A stretch of DNA of 64,000 nt from Streptosporangium sp. NBC_01755 (GCF_035917995.1 NZ_CP109131.1:2294001-2358000), one strand, 5' to 3'. Shown: positions 53,619 through 61,770, counted from the first letter of the stretch. Notes: generated by a model from the letters alone, not told the origin. Translations and numbers: made by a program.

Positions 53619-55466
53619 ATGAACCTCAGCCTGAGCGACATCGCGCCACCTTTGCGCTGGACCTCTCCTGGCCAGGTAGCGCCGATCGCAACCGATCCAC
53701 GCCTCCCAGAGGCGTGGTGGCAGGCGCTTCCGCTCGACAGGGCCTGCTCCACCATCGGGACGTCCGAGGTCGCCGGACGCCTGACCGACCTCGCCCTGAC
53801 GTGCTGGGGTCACCTGATGCTCGGCGACGTCCTCCCCCTGCTCAGGTTCTCCGACCCCGCTTCGAGCGTGCGCACGCCCGAGGGGCTCGGCCGCGAGACG
53901 GTGCACAAGCTGTTCACCGGGGTGCTGGAGCGACTGCTCGAACCGGTCACCGAGGAGAGCGTCGCCCAGGTCCGCCCCGCAAGGCCCGACCGGCCGCTGC
54001 CCGAGCTGATCGACGAGGTCTTCGCCACGCTGGACGAGCGGCAGCGGGCCATCGCCAGGGACCGGCTCTACGCCTCCCAGCGGGCCACGCTCGACGACCT
54101 GGCCCAGCGCTTCTCCGTCACCAGGGAACGCATCCGGCAGATCGAGCGTGACCTGCGCGACCATGTCGAGGCCTGGCTCGCCAAGGACGACGCGGCTCCG
54201 CTGACAGGCCACGTGTCCTGGCTGCGAGGCCGGTTGGGCTCCGCCGTGCCCGCCGACGACCTGGCCGCGGCGGTGCCCTGGCACCGCACCGACCTGGCCA
54301 CGCTGGGCATCCCCTCCTGGCGGTTCGTCAGGACCCTGCTGAGCGGATACGAGCAGGTGGACGGCTGGCTGGTCGCGGGCGGTTCGGACGAGCTCAGGGA
54401 GAAGACCCGGCAGCTGTTCACAGACGGGCCGCGCCCGCTGGACGAGGCCGTCACGCTGGTCAGCCAGCTCGGCATCCGCGAGGACGTGGCCGAGCGCTGG
54501 CTCATCGCGGTGCCCCAGCTGCGGGTGCTGGAGAACCACGTGGTGCCCTGGCCGCGCAGCGTCAACGACAAGGCCGAGGCCGTGCTCGCGGTGGCGGGCA
54601 ACCCGCTGACGCCCGAGGAGATCCAGGAACGCATCGGCGAGGACTACAGCCTCGTCGGCATCCGCAACCAGCTCACCGCCGACGACCGGTTCCTGCGGGT
54701 CGACCGGAACAAGTACGGGCTGGCACGCTGGGGCGGCGAGCAGTATCTGGGCATCCGGGAAATGATCGTTCGGGAGATCGAACGCGCCAACGGCGAGGCG
54801 TCCGTCAACACGATCGTCACCAACCTCACCGCGCGCTACGACGTGAGCGAGAGTTCGGTCCGCGCGTACGCCGGCGGCCCCGGCTTCGAGCGCACCCAGC
54901 GCGGATGGATCCGGGTGGCCGGAGCCGAGCAGTCCGACTACCAGCCACGCCGCGACGTCTCGGAGACCCGGCGCTGCTTCCGCAGCCGCGACGGGCGCTG
55001 GTGGCACCGGGTGGACGTCAACGCCGAGCACCTGCGCGGCTCCGGCTCCCCGCTGCCGACCGGCTTCGCCGCGCACCTCGGCATGGCCCCCGGCGGCCAG
55101 CTGACCGCCTCCACCCCCTCGGGCGACGTGGTGATCAGCTGGCACAACCAGCCGACCATGGGCTCCATCCGCCCCGTGCTGATCGCCGCCAACGCCTCCG
55201 AGGGTGACCACGTCTTCCTGACCGTGTCCGACGGCGGCGAGCTGCTGACCCGCTACCTGCCCGCCGCCTCACCGGCGCTGCCCGCCCTGAACCGGGCGCT
55301 GCACCTGATCGGCTACACGGCACCGGTGGCCTCGGAAGCCGAGGGCATCCGCCTGATCGGCGCCCGCATCGGCCTCTCGGACGGCTGCACCCGCGATGAG
55401 GTGATCGCCCGCCTGCGCGACCGAGGAGACCGCGAGATCCTGGCCTTCCTGGAAGGCAGTGTCTGA
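53619..55466 (+). CDS. Helicase-module protein B: sigma-70 region 4-like HTH with tandem winged helices
   Basis: A 615-residue protein. A sigma-70 region 4-type HTH lies at about residues 154-180: LDDLAQRFSVTRERIRQIER. Two winged-helix-like segments follow at about 315-371 (LTPEEIQERIGEDYSLVGIR) and 377-433 (IREMIVREIERANGEASVN). The C-terminal domain (about 445-615) with TRRCFRSRDGRWWHRVDVN is shared with the protein at 49289. No sigma region 2 is present, so it is not a sigma factor; it may be a sequence-specific DNA-binding partner of the helicase. The ATG is 49 bp after the helicase stop. A perfect palindrome after the gene is the likely end of the operon. Confidence 0.8.
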   Translation: MNLSLSDIAPPLRWTSPGQVAPIATDPRLPEAWWQALPLDRACSTIGTSEVAGRLTDLALTCWGHLMLGDVLPLLRFSDPASSVRTPEGLGRETVHKLFTGVLERLLEPVTEESVAQVRPARPDRPLPELIDEVFATLDERQRAIARDRLYASQRATLDDLAQRFSVTRERIRQIERDLRDHVEAWLAKDDAAPLTGHVSWLRGRLGSAVPADDLAAAVPWHRTDLATLGIPSWRFVRTLLSGYEQVDGWLVAGGSDELREKTRQLFTDGPRPLDEAVTLVSQLGIREDVAERWLIAVPQLRVLENHVVPWPRSVNDKAEAVLAVAGNPLTPEEIQERIGEDYSLVGIRNQLTADDRFLRVDRNKYGLARWGGEQYLGIREMIVREIERANGEASVNTIVTNLTARYDVSESSVRAYAGGPGFERTQRGWIRVAGAEQSDYQPRRDVSETRRCFRSRDGRWWHRVDVNAEHLRGSGSPLPTGFAAHLGMAPGGQLTASTPSGDVVISWHNQPTMGSIRPVLIAANASEGDHVFLTVSDGGELLTRYLPAASPALPALNRALHLIGYTAPVASEAEGIRLIGARIGLSDGCTRDEVIARLRDRGDREILAFLEGSV

Positions 55467-55488
55467 TGGCGCTCGCTCCGCTCGCGCG

Positions 55489-55508
55489 GGCTCGGCCGCG
55501 GCCGAGCC
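55489..55508 (+). terminator. Terminator palindrome ending the helicase module
   Basis: The 20-bp perfect palindrome GGCTCGGCCGCGGCCGAGCC lies 23 bp after the stop of the protein at 53619. It separates the module from cysS. Confidence 0.65.
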
Positions 55509-55573
55509 GGGTCCCATCGCGTGTTGTGGAGCCCGTCCTGTGTGGGGTGGGGTTGATTGCGTAGGCTCGGCGT

Positions 55574-56962
55574 ATGTTGCGGCTTTATGACACGCGGAAT
55601 CGGCGGATCGAGCGGATCGTTCCCGAGGGGAGCCGCTCGCTGCGGATGTACACCTGCGGACCGACCGTCTACAGGTCGGCCCACGTGGGCAATCTCCGGT
55701 CGTACCTGCTCTCCGACCTGATCAGGCGGGTCAGCGAGCGGCAGCGGGTCCGGGTGGTGGTCTGCCGCAACATCACCGACGTCGGTCACCTGGTCGACGA
55801 CGCCGAGATCGACCCCTCCGGCGAGGACAAGGTACTCGCCCAGGCGAGGGCCGAGGGGCGCAGCGCCCTGGAGATCTCGCGCTTCTACGAGGGGACCTTT
55901 CTCGCGGACACGGCCGCGCTGAACATCCGGCCGCCCGAGCACTCGCCCCGGGCGAGCGAGACGATCGACCTGATGATCGAGATGATCGCCAAGCTGATCG
56001 AGAAGGGGCACGCGTACGCGGTGCCCGACGGGTCGGTCTTCTTCGACGCGGCATCCTTCCCGACGTACGGCGAGATCTCCGGCAACCGGCTCGACCAGCT
56101 GAGGCCGGGCCATCGGGTCGAGGGCGTCGATCCACGCAAGCGCTTCCACGCCGACTGGGCGCTGTGGAAGCCCTCGGACCGGGAGCTGACCTGGGAGACG
56201 CCGTGGGGCCGAGGTTTCCCCGGCTGGCACATCGAGTGCTCGGCCATGTCACTGCGGTTCCTCGGCGAGCGCATCGACGTGCACACCGGCGGGATCGACC
56301 TGCGTTTCCCGCACCACGAGGACGAGCGCGCCCAGTCCGACGCCACCGCCGGGCACGAGGTGGTACGGCACTGGGTCCACGGCGAACACCTGCTCTTCGA
56401 CGGGCGCAAGATGTCGAAGTCCACCGGCAACGTGGTCCTGCTCAAGGACGTGGCGGACGCAGGCCTGGATCCGCTGGCCGTGCGGCTGGCGCTGCTTGAG
56501 CACCGCCACCGCCAGCAGATGAACCTCACCTGGGACACCCTGCGGGCCGCCGACAGGACCCTGCGACGCTGGCGGAGCCAGGTGGCCGAGTGGTCGGAGT
56601 CGCCGAGCAGCCCGATGCCCGCCGATCGGGTCTCCCGGATCGAGGCGGCCTTCGACGACGACCTCGACACCCCGCTGGCGCTCCGGCTGCTGCGCGAACT
56701 GGAACGCGACGGCTCGGTCGCCCCCGGCTCCCGCTTCGAGGCGTTCCTGCACCTCGACCAGATCCTCGCCCTGGACCTCTCCCTCGACATCGGCCGGTCG
56801 GTCAGGCCGAGGAGCCTGCCCGGAGGCGCCGCTGAACTGCTTGAGCAACGCGCCCGAGCCCGTGACGCCCAGGACTGGTCCACCTCCGACCGCCTCCGCG
56901 ACGAGTTGGCCGCCCTCGGCGTGAAGGTCGCCGACACCCCGGACGGCCAGACCTGGTCCTGA
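55574..56962 (+). CDS. cysS: Cysteinyl-tRNA synthetase
   Basis: A 462-residue class Ia synthetase. HIGH-like motif SAHVGN in CGPTVYRSAHVGN, zinc ligands Cys in YTCGPTVY and IECSAMS plus His in FPHHEDE, KMSKS motif intact (KMSKSTGNVV). The C-terminal anticodon-binding part (RARDAQDWSTSDRLRDELAA) is present, so it is not MshC, which lacks it. The motif RSAHVGN differs from the common DYAHIGN, so it may be a second cysS copy. ATG at 55574; the ribosome-binding site is weak. It follows the helicase module after its terminator. Confidence 0.88.
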   Translation: MLRLYDTRNRRIERIVPEGSRSLRMYTCGPTVYRSAHVGNLRSYLLSDLIRRVSERQRVRVVVCRNITDVGHLVDDAEIDPSGEDKVLAQARAEGRSALEISRFYEGTFLADTAALNIRPPEHSPRASETIDLMIEMIAKLIEKGHAYAVPDGSVFFDAASFPTYGEISGNRLDQLRPGHRVEGVDPRKRFHADWALWKPSDRELTWETPWGRGFPGWHIECSAMSLRFLGERIDVHTGGIDLRFPHHEDERAQSDATAGHEVVRHWVHGEHLLFDGRKMSKSTGNVVLLKDVADAGLDPLAVRLALLEHRHRQQMNLTWDTLRAADRTLRRWRSQVAEWSESPSSPMPADRVSRIEAAFDDDLDTPLALRLLRELERDGSVAPGSRFEAFLHLDQILALDLSLDIGRSVRPRSLPGGAAELLEQRARARDAQDWSTSDRLRDELAALGVKVADTPDGQTWS

Positions 56963-57070
56963 CGGTCAGGTGAAGATGTGCGTGATGACAGGGTCGCGTA
57001 CGGAATCGGGGATCAGCCGATGATCGGCCAGGGAATCGACCTGCTATCGACGATCCGGTCTCCGCCATAA

Positions 57071-57214
57071 TCAGTTCTTACTGCCATTCAACAAGCACAC
57101 GCCTGTTTCAATCGGAAGCTCGGCCCAGACCGTATGTCCTGCAATGGGGGTTTCGTCGAAGCCCAGCGAGATGGCCATCTTGGACACGACCAAAAGGCCT
57201 CGACCTCCTCGACC
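57071..57214 (-). pseudogene. C-terminal remnant of a HATPase_c_2 (RsbW-like) protein
   Basis: Read on the minus strand, a frame without a start runs from just after a stop (57215-57217) to TGA at 57071-57073. It reads GRGGRGLLVVSKMAISLGFD and ends IAGHTVWAELPIE plus a few residues. This resembles the G2 box and C-terminal strand of RsbW-like anti-sigma kinases (GRGLLLV, then VWAEL). The N-terminal ATPase part is missing. It lies in the intergenic space before the pentapeptide gene and is probably a decayed gene. Confidence 0.6.
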
Positions 57215-57310
57215 TCAATGCCGCATTCGCCGTCTACAACATCTGATCAACATGCCGGAACTGGACATAACGAATCAACGCCGGGGCCCTGCCCCCTGGA
57301 AGGCAAGACG

Positions 57311-57973
57311 ATGGACACACGCACCGTACGCCAGACGAGCGTCACGCTGCCCAATCTGGACGACACGGACCTGGACGAGGTCGATTCGCTGGAAGGCGAG
57401 CACGGCAAGCTGCGCGACTTCCGATACCTTGACGCCCATCTGCGCGAGCCACCCCTGTCGGGGACTCAGCTCATGGACGGGCGCGTCACCGGCCTCACCA
57501 CCCAGCGTGCCCGCCTAGACGAGCTGCGTCTGAACTCGGTGGAGTTCTCCGACTGCGACCTGTCCGGCCTCCGCTGGGAGGACAGCAAGCTCTCCAGGGT
57601 CACGTTCACCAACTGCAAGATGCTCGGCGCCGAGTGGGAGAACGTCACGCTCGATGACGTGGTCTTCGAGCGGTGCAAGCTGGACTACGCGACCGTCACT
57701 CACCTCCGTGCCGTAGGCCGGGTAATCTTCACCGGCTGCTCGCTGCGAGAAGCGCGGTTCGTCGGGTCCGACCTGAGCGACGTGGCATTCGATGAGTGCG
57801 ACCTGCACCTGACGGAGTTCGACGGCGGCACCTATCGCGGCTGCGACCTGCGCGGCAACGACCTGTCCGGCCTTCGCGGAGTGAGCGCGCTCAGAAAGAT
57901 CATCGTTGATCAGCCACAGCTTCAGGGTCTAGCCCAGGCACTCGCGGCCGAACTGGAGGTCAGTTTCGGTTAG
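57311..57973 (+). CDS. Pentapeptide-repeat protein
   Basis: A 220-residue protein with irregular A(D/N)LXX-type repeats from about residue 68 to 196: SDCDLSGLRWEDSKLSRVTF, TNCKMLGAEW, ERCKLDYATV, TGCSLREARF, GSDLSDVAF, DECDLHLTEF and RGCDLRGNDLSGL. These build a right-handed quadrilateral beta-helix. The ATG at 57311 follows GGAAGG. Cytoplasmic. Pentapeptide proteins can mimic DNA (gyrase protection) or act as scaffolds; neither is shown. Adjacent to the remnant of an anti-sigma kinase and to the RiPP genes. Confidence 0.88.
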   Translation: MDTRTVRQTSVTLPNLDDTDLDEVDSLEGEHGKLRDFRYLDAHLREPPLSGTQLMDGRVTGLTTQRARLDELRLNSVEFSDCDLSGLRWEDSKLSRVTFTNCKMLGAEWENVTLDDVVFERCKLDYATVTHLRAVGRVIFTGCSLREARFVGSDLSDVAFDECDLHLTEFDGGTYRGCDLRGNDLSGLRGVSALRKIIVDQPQLQGLAQALAAELEVSFG

Positions 57974-58169
57974 GACTTCGACAACTGGCTACGCGGAAGG
58001 CCGGGACATGCTCCCGCCACTCCGTCGAGGCATTCGCTGTTAATTGTCCAGTCACGTGTGTCCTCGTGGTCCGTCGCATGCGTCGCACTGACATCGGCGC
58101 GACTCGGTGTGTCTTGTCACACACTCTCCGCGACTTCAACTATGGACACCAATCAGCGTCACGTAAAGC

Positions 58170-58204
58170 GGAACCCCGCAGGCGGACAGGCCATGCGGGG
58201 TTCC
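58170..58204 (+). terminator. Hairpin upstream of a small open frame
   Basis: An 11-bp perfect stem (GGAACCCCGCA with its complement) around a 13-nt loop, ending 10 bp before AAAGGAG at 58213-58219. It is either a terminator of the upstream unit or an attenuator in the leader of the small frame at 58229. Confidence 0.55.
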
Positions 58205-58228
58205 TTGATCGCAAAGGAGCTGCGATCC

Positions 58229-58615
58229 ATGAGCGATGCTAGGGCCACCGTGCCCGCATCGGCCATCCCGGGATGGCGGTTGATCACCAGTGACCGGGGC
58301 CGTTTCCGGGCCATACACCGAGAGCCGTCCCCCCTGGACGCGTTGCAGGCCGGGGCGGAACCCAACCCCCCTTGGGAGGCGCGGGGCGCTTCTTCGTGTT
58401 TCCTAAGCGGGCAGGTCCCAGGACCGGCCATCCGGTTCGCCCAGCCAGACGTATTGGCGGTCCCTGGTGACAGTGAGTCCGAACGCCGACTGGTGCGGAG
58501 ATCCGGCGTCCTGCCAGATCAGGATGGCGTCCTCAATCGCGTCCCACAGCCGCAGCGGGCCGTGCTGGTGAACCGTCCACCCGCCGTCGGGGTTCGGCCT
58601 GGTGTCGGCCCGTGA
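58229..58615 (+). CDS. Small open frame, possibly truncated hypothetical gene
   Basis: An ATG at 58229 follows AAGGAG with 9-nt spacing and begins MSDARATVPASAIPGWRLIT, resembling short actinobacterial proteins with an IPGWRxxxSDRGRFRA start. After about 50 residues the frame runs into the antisense 3' end of the RiPP maturase gene and becomes implausible. Either a short protein whose true 3' end was lost or a decayed gene. Low confidence. Confidence 0.35.
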   Translation: MSDARATVPASAIPGWRLITSDRGRFRAIHREPSPLDALQAGAEPNPPWEARGASSCFLSGQVPGPAIRFAQPDVLAVPGDSESERRLVRRSGVLPDQDGVLNRVPQPQRAVLVNRPPAVGVRPGVGP

Positions 58616-59974
58616 TCCGGTGCCGACGTCTAACAGGATTGTCGTGTCTCCGCTCGATGATCGCTGGGCGGCCGGCGCAGCGAGCTGGGCGACGAACAGC
58701 GGGGCTTCGCCATTGAGGATCGCCGGGTCGATCCTGGTCTCTCGGGCCTGGCCGATGCCCGTCATGATGGGTGGCCGCGGCGGCGGCAGGTGGGAGCGGG
58801 CACGCATGAAGTACACGTCATCCTTCAGGAACCGTCCGCTCGCCGTACCGTCCTCGTCGAGGGTGAGGTGCGCGAACGCGATTCCGCCCATCCAGCCCCA
58901 CGTTGGCGTGGTGATGGTCCCTCCGGTACGGACCTGCCCCATCCATGCCGGGGGGATCGTCCGTACCGAGCAGGTGCCGATCAGCCGGTCGTAGGGGGCG
59001 TTGTCGTCGTAGCCGTGGAGGCCGTCCCCGGTCACGAGTGTCGGCGCGTATCCGACCTCGGTGATGGCTTTCCTCGCACGCTCGGCCACGGCGGGGTCGT
59101 ACTCGATGAAGATCCATTTCCCGCTGGCTTCGAGCGCGAAATCGAACGCGCCGAACATCAGCCCGAAGTGGTCAAGGTAGGCGTGTAGAGCGTTCCTGAT
59201 CGGCTCGGGCACATCGATGGGGTCATGGGTCAACTGCTCCCAGTCGCCGCTGCGCCAGTCGAGCGCACCGTCAGGAGTGGTGATCCTACTGGCGAACACG
59301 CGCCGCCCAATCACTGTCACCCGCGCGTCCGCGACCTTGCGCACCTCCTGCTGGAACAGGTGGGCGGTCACCGACACTGAGTCATCCAGGTCTTCGGAGG
59401 TGACCCGCTGCGTCCATATCGCAACGCGACCCTCCGAAGAGGGTGGGACGCCTCGGAACGACTTGTAGATGATCGGGCCATGCTCAGCGGCGAACTTCCG
59501 CGCCTGTTCGAGGTCGTTGGTGATCAGGCTCAGCGGGATGCTCAGCCCGAGCCGGACAGCCGTTCGGAGCTGCGCGACCTTGTAGTCGGCGCGGTTGATC
59601 GCTGCGGGATGGCTGACGTATCTCGCGCCGTGCAGGGTGCGCAGGATGCCGCCGAGCCCGTGCTGGGCTTCGGCGGTGGCGAAGGTGCTTTGCCGAGCGG
59701 GCAGGTGGGCGAATCGGACCGAGTACAGGCTGGGGCGGCGGTAGTACACCGCCCCAACCTCCGCGAGTGCGATGTCGCGACTCGCCGTACGCAGCCGACC
59801 AGCCCATTCCCCGCGGTCATCAATGGCGGCGCTGAACATCAGCCCGGCGCCGATATCGGCCGGATCGGCTCGGACGACCCGCGCCTGGCGCTCGTTCAGC
59901 ACCCCGATCACCAGGTTGGCAGTGGCGTCCTCTACCGATGTGATGACCAGCACGGTCTGTGGTGATGGCCGCAT
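58403..59974 (-). CDS. tgmB: Chimeric RiPP maturase: ATP-grasp (TgmB-like) joined to C-terminal half of methyltransferase (TgmC-like)
   Basis: A 523-residue protein starting at ATG 59974. Residues 1-291 follow the ATP-grasp RiPP maturase (SAV_5884/TgmB family): YYRRPSLYSV, HPAAINRADYKVAQL, IYKSFRGVP with the ATP-binding Lys171, FGAFDFALEASGKWIFIE. At Glu291 the sequence changes without a break to EYDPAVAERARKAITEVGYA, GDGLHGYDDNAPYDRLIGTC, the second half of the PCMT-like methyltransferase partner (TgmC). SAM motif I of that partner and the last strand of the ATP-grasp fold (ECNPN metal ligands) are both missing. Both activities may be lost or altered. The stop of tgmA is 3 bp upstream. Confidence 0.85.
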   Translation of the reverse strand: MRPSPQTVLVITSVEDATANLVIGVLNERQARVVRADPADIGAGLMFSAAIDDRGEWAGRLRTASRDIALAEVGAVYYRRPSLYSVRFAHLPARQSTFATAEAQHGLGGILRTLHGARYVSHPAAINRADYKVAQLRTAVRLGLSIPLSLITNDLEQARKFAAEHGPIIYKSFRGVPPSSEGRVAIWTQRVTSEDLDDSVSVTAHLFQQEVRKVADARVTVIGRRVFASRITTPDGALDWRSGDWEQLTHDPIDVPEPIRNALHAYLDHFGLMFGAFDFALEASGKWIFIEYDPAVAERARKAITEVGYAPTLVTGDGLHGYDDNAPYDRLIGTCSVRTIPPAWMGQVRTGGTITTPTWGWMGGIAFAHLTLDEDGTASGRFLKDDVYFMRARSHLPPPRPPIMTGIGQARETRIDPAILNGEAPLFVAQLAAPAAQRSSSGDTTILLDVGTGSRADTRPNPDGGWTVHQHGPLRLWDAIEDAILIWQDAGSPHQSAFGLTVTRDRQYVWLGEPDGRSWDLPA

Positions 59975-59977
59975 CCG

Positions 59978-60214
59978 CTAGCTGTCGGTGTTGGAGTCGT
60001 CGGCCACGTTGGCGCTACCGCCAGAGCCGTCGCTCCCGCCGCCCTTCGACGTGGTCACGGTGACCTTGTTGCCCATGTCCACGATGACGCCGGCACGGTT
60101 GCGGAAGCTGGTGAGCTGGGTCACCGGGTCGAACTGGATGGTGTCGTACAGCGGCGGGCACTCCGAAAGCGGCTCGGTCATCCGGCTGAGTCCCCAGGGG
60201 GCAACTGTGGTCAT
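59978..60214 (-). CDS. tgmA: ATP-grasp-modified RiPP precursor peptide (TgmA-like)
   Basis: A 78-residue precursor with the family leader VAPWGLSRMT, a middle part PPLYDTIQFDPVTQLTSF and the VDMGNKVT segment, followed by a Gly/Ser/Asp/Asn-rich core with TSKGGGSDGSGGSANVADDS. The acidic core residues are the expected sites of macrocyclic ester or amide links made by the ATP-grasp maturase encoded right after it. ATG at 60214. A 10-bp hairpin 36 bp upstream may control it. The final natural product is unknown. Confidence 0.88.
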   Translation of the reverse strand: MTTVAPWGLSRMTEPLSECPPLYDTIQFDPVTQLTSFRNRAGVIVDMGNKVTVTTSKGGGSDGSGGSANVADDSNTDS

Positions 60215-60249
60215 GCTGTCCTGCTTTCTGTCGTTGTTGCTGGTGCGGC

Positions 60250-60273
60250 CCTGACAGGGGAGTCCCTGTCAGG
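60250..60273 (-). promoter_or_regulatory. Hairpin upstream of tgmA
   Basis: A 10-bp perfect stem (CCTGACAGGG with CCCTGTCAGG, loop GAGT), 36 bp before the tgmA start. It could terminate the upstream transcript or attenuate tgmA. The remaining 180 bp up to 60452 hold no recognisable gene. Confidence 0.55.
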
Positions 60274-60452
60274 GAGTCTTAGAGAGGGAGGGGCCGGCTC
60301 CCGCGTACGGCCGCGCCGCCGCTCGCGGTCTTGCTGCCGTGAAGCCGTTACCTGTGGTGCGATGATCATGGTCTTCGTGACCCGCTCTCAGTCCTGGGTC
60401 GCTGGCTGGAGGTCGTGAACCTGGACGATCAGCTGTGTGGCCGCGGCGGCCG

Positions 60453-60845
60453 TCATGACCTGCCGCCTGGTTGAGCGGTGAGGATCAAGTCTGCGACCTG
60501 TCGAGGTTCCCGCACCGTCTCAAGGCTGGGACCGCTGCGGAGGGACACCAGGTAGCAGCCGGAGCGCGGCCCGATGGTCACTGTGGCGTCCACCCATCCG
60601 GCGTCGTTGTGAACGACGAGTTCGGGCACGTGCCGCTTGGGTTTCTCCAGCGGGATCAGTCGGCTGGCGTCGTCCGTCAGCTTCAGGCCGACGGTGTGAA
60701 CGGCGTACGAGCGGACTCCCTGGACCTTCAGCAGCCGCTGCACGGCTGCCAACGCCTGGTCGTGCTTTTCCGCCGTTGCGTCGGTGACCTCGTCGTTCTC
60801 ATGCCCCTTGGCGCGGGACCCTGTTGCTGTCTGTCCAGTGGCCAT
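60453..60845 (-). CDS. Conserved hypothetical protein between XRE regulator and tgmA
   Basis: A 130-residue soluble protein. It begins with a charged, flexible 25 residues, then HDQALAAVQRLLKVQGVRSY as a helix and beta-rich sections with TVGLKLTDDASRLIPLEKPK and SGCYLVSLRSG. No Cys pairs, no membrane segment. I do not recognise a family. ATG at 60845. It lies between the XRE/DUF5753 gene and tgmA on the same strand and may be part of the regulatory block. Function unknown. Confidence 0.6.
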   Translation of the reverse strand: MATGQTATGSRAKGHENDEVTDATAEKHDQALAAVQRLLKVQGVRSYAVHTVGLKLTDDASRLIPLEKPKRHVPELVVHNDAGWVDATVTIGPRSGCYLVSLRSGPSLETVREPRQVADLILTAQPGGRS

Positions 60846-60906
60846 GCATCAGACGGTAGGAGTGCGCGTTTCTGTGGCTCAATGAGTATGCGGAAACTTG
60901 CGGAGA

Positions 60907-61755
60907 TTAGTTCAAGGCGGCGATGGCCGCTGTGATAAGGCTGCGCGCCTGCGCCCCATAAACGGCGATATCAGCTAGTTCGGTGAAGCCCTTCACGTAC
61001 AAAGCCACCTCGCGAGGCTGGGTGACGGAAACAGTCGCCGTTAACAATTCCACTTGCACAAGGTCATCATCGAAGATGTTGAAACCTTCGAGAGTCCAAA
61101 GGGGACGTTCAACGGTGAAGGGGATCACTCCTAGGGCCACCGATGGGAGCGACACGATGGCCAGGAGGTGACCGAGTTGCCCGGCCATCGCTTCGGCGTC
61201 GCCGAGGCGGTAGCGCAGCACCGATTCTTCCAGGAGGAGGGCGAAACGGTGGTCGCCCTCGTGCAGGATGCGTGAGCGCGCGACTCGCGCGGCTACGGCC
61301 TCTTCTGTGTCGTCGGGGACGCCGTGGAACGACCCGAAGGCCGTGAGGAGCGCACGGGCGTATGCGGGGGTTTGCAGGAATCCGGGGATAACGTGGGAGC
61401 AGTACACGCGGAAATGTCGGGTGGCTTCGTAGAGAGGGACCTTCGACTCTTGGAGCTGGCGTAGGCCCGACTTTTGGAGTCTGCGCCATTCGACGTACAT
61501 CGAATCGACCACGCGTGATGCTGCGATGAGATCGGACACCTGGTCTTCGGCGTCGCACGCTGCGCACCATGCGCGGATATCAGCGTCTGACGGTTTCATA
61601 CGGGCATGTTCGATTCGCGAAGATTTCGATTCGTGCCACCCCGCCGATCTCGCGATGGCACGGGCGGTCAGGCCCGCGTCCAGGCGGATGTCCCGTAAGC
61701 GTGCGGCTAGTGCCTGTTGGGCCTGTTGGGTGGTGGAATGCGGAGAGGTGGACAC
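60907..61755 (-). CDS. XRE family HTH regulator with DUF5753 domain
   Basis: A 282-residue regulator. The N-terminal HTH (about residues 16-60) has LRDIRLDAGLTARAIARSAG then WHESKSSRIEHARMKPSDAD; the rest is DUF5753, with FRVYCSHVIPGFLQTPAYAR and GVIPFTVERPLWTLEGFNIF. This family is often paired with small DUF397 or DUF6879 proteins in actinobacteria. The DUF6879 gene is immediately upstream, stop to start 15 bp. Target probably includes the neighbouring RiPP genes. The ligand or signal is not known. Confidence 0.88.
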   Translation of the reverse strand: MSTSPHSTTQQAQQALAARLRDIRLDAGLTARAIARSAGWHESKSSRIEHARMKPSDADIRAWCAACDAEDQVSDLIAASRVVDSMYVEWRRLQKSGLRQLQESKVPLYEATRHFRVYCSHVIPGFLQTPAYARALLTAFGSFHGVPDDTEEAVAARVARSRILHEGDHRFALLLEESVLRYRLGDAEAMAGQLGHLLAIVSLPSVALGVIPFTVERPLWTLEGFNIFDDDLVQVELLTATVSVTQPREVALYVKGFTELADIAVYGAQARSLITAAIAALN

Positions 61756-61770
61756 GTGCGGGAATCGTTG

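Noticed and set aside
53616-55211. A 531-residue antisense frame opposite the sigma-region-4-like protein
   Set aside because: Shadow; the plus strand shows homology to the protein at 49289 and a clear HTH.
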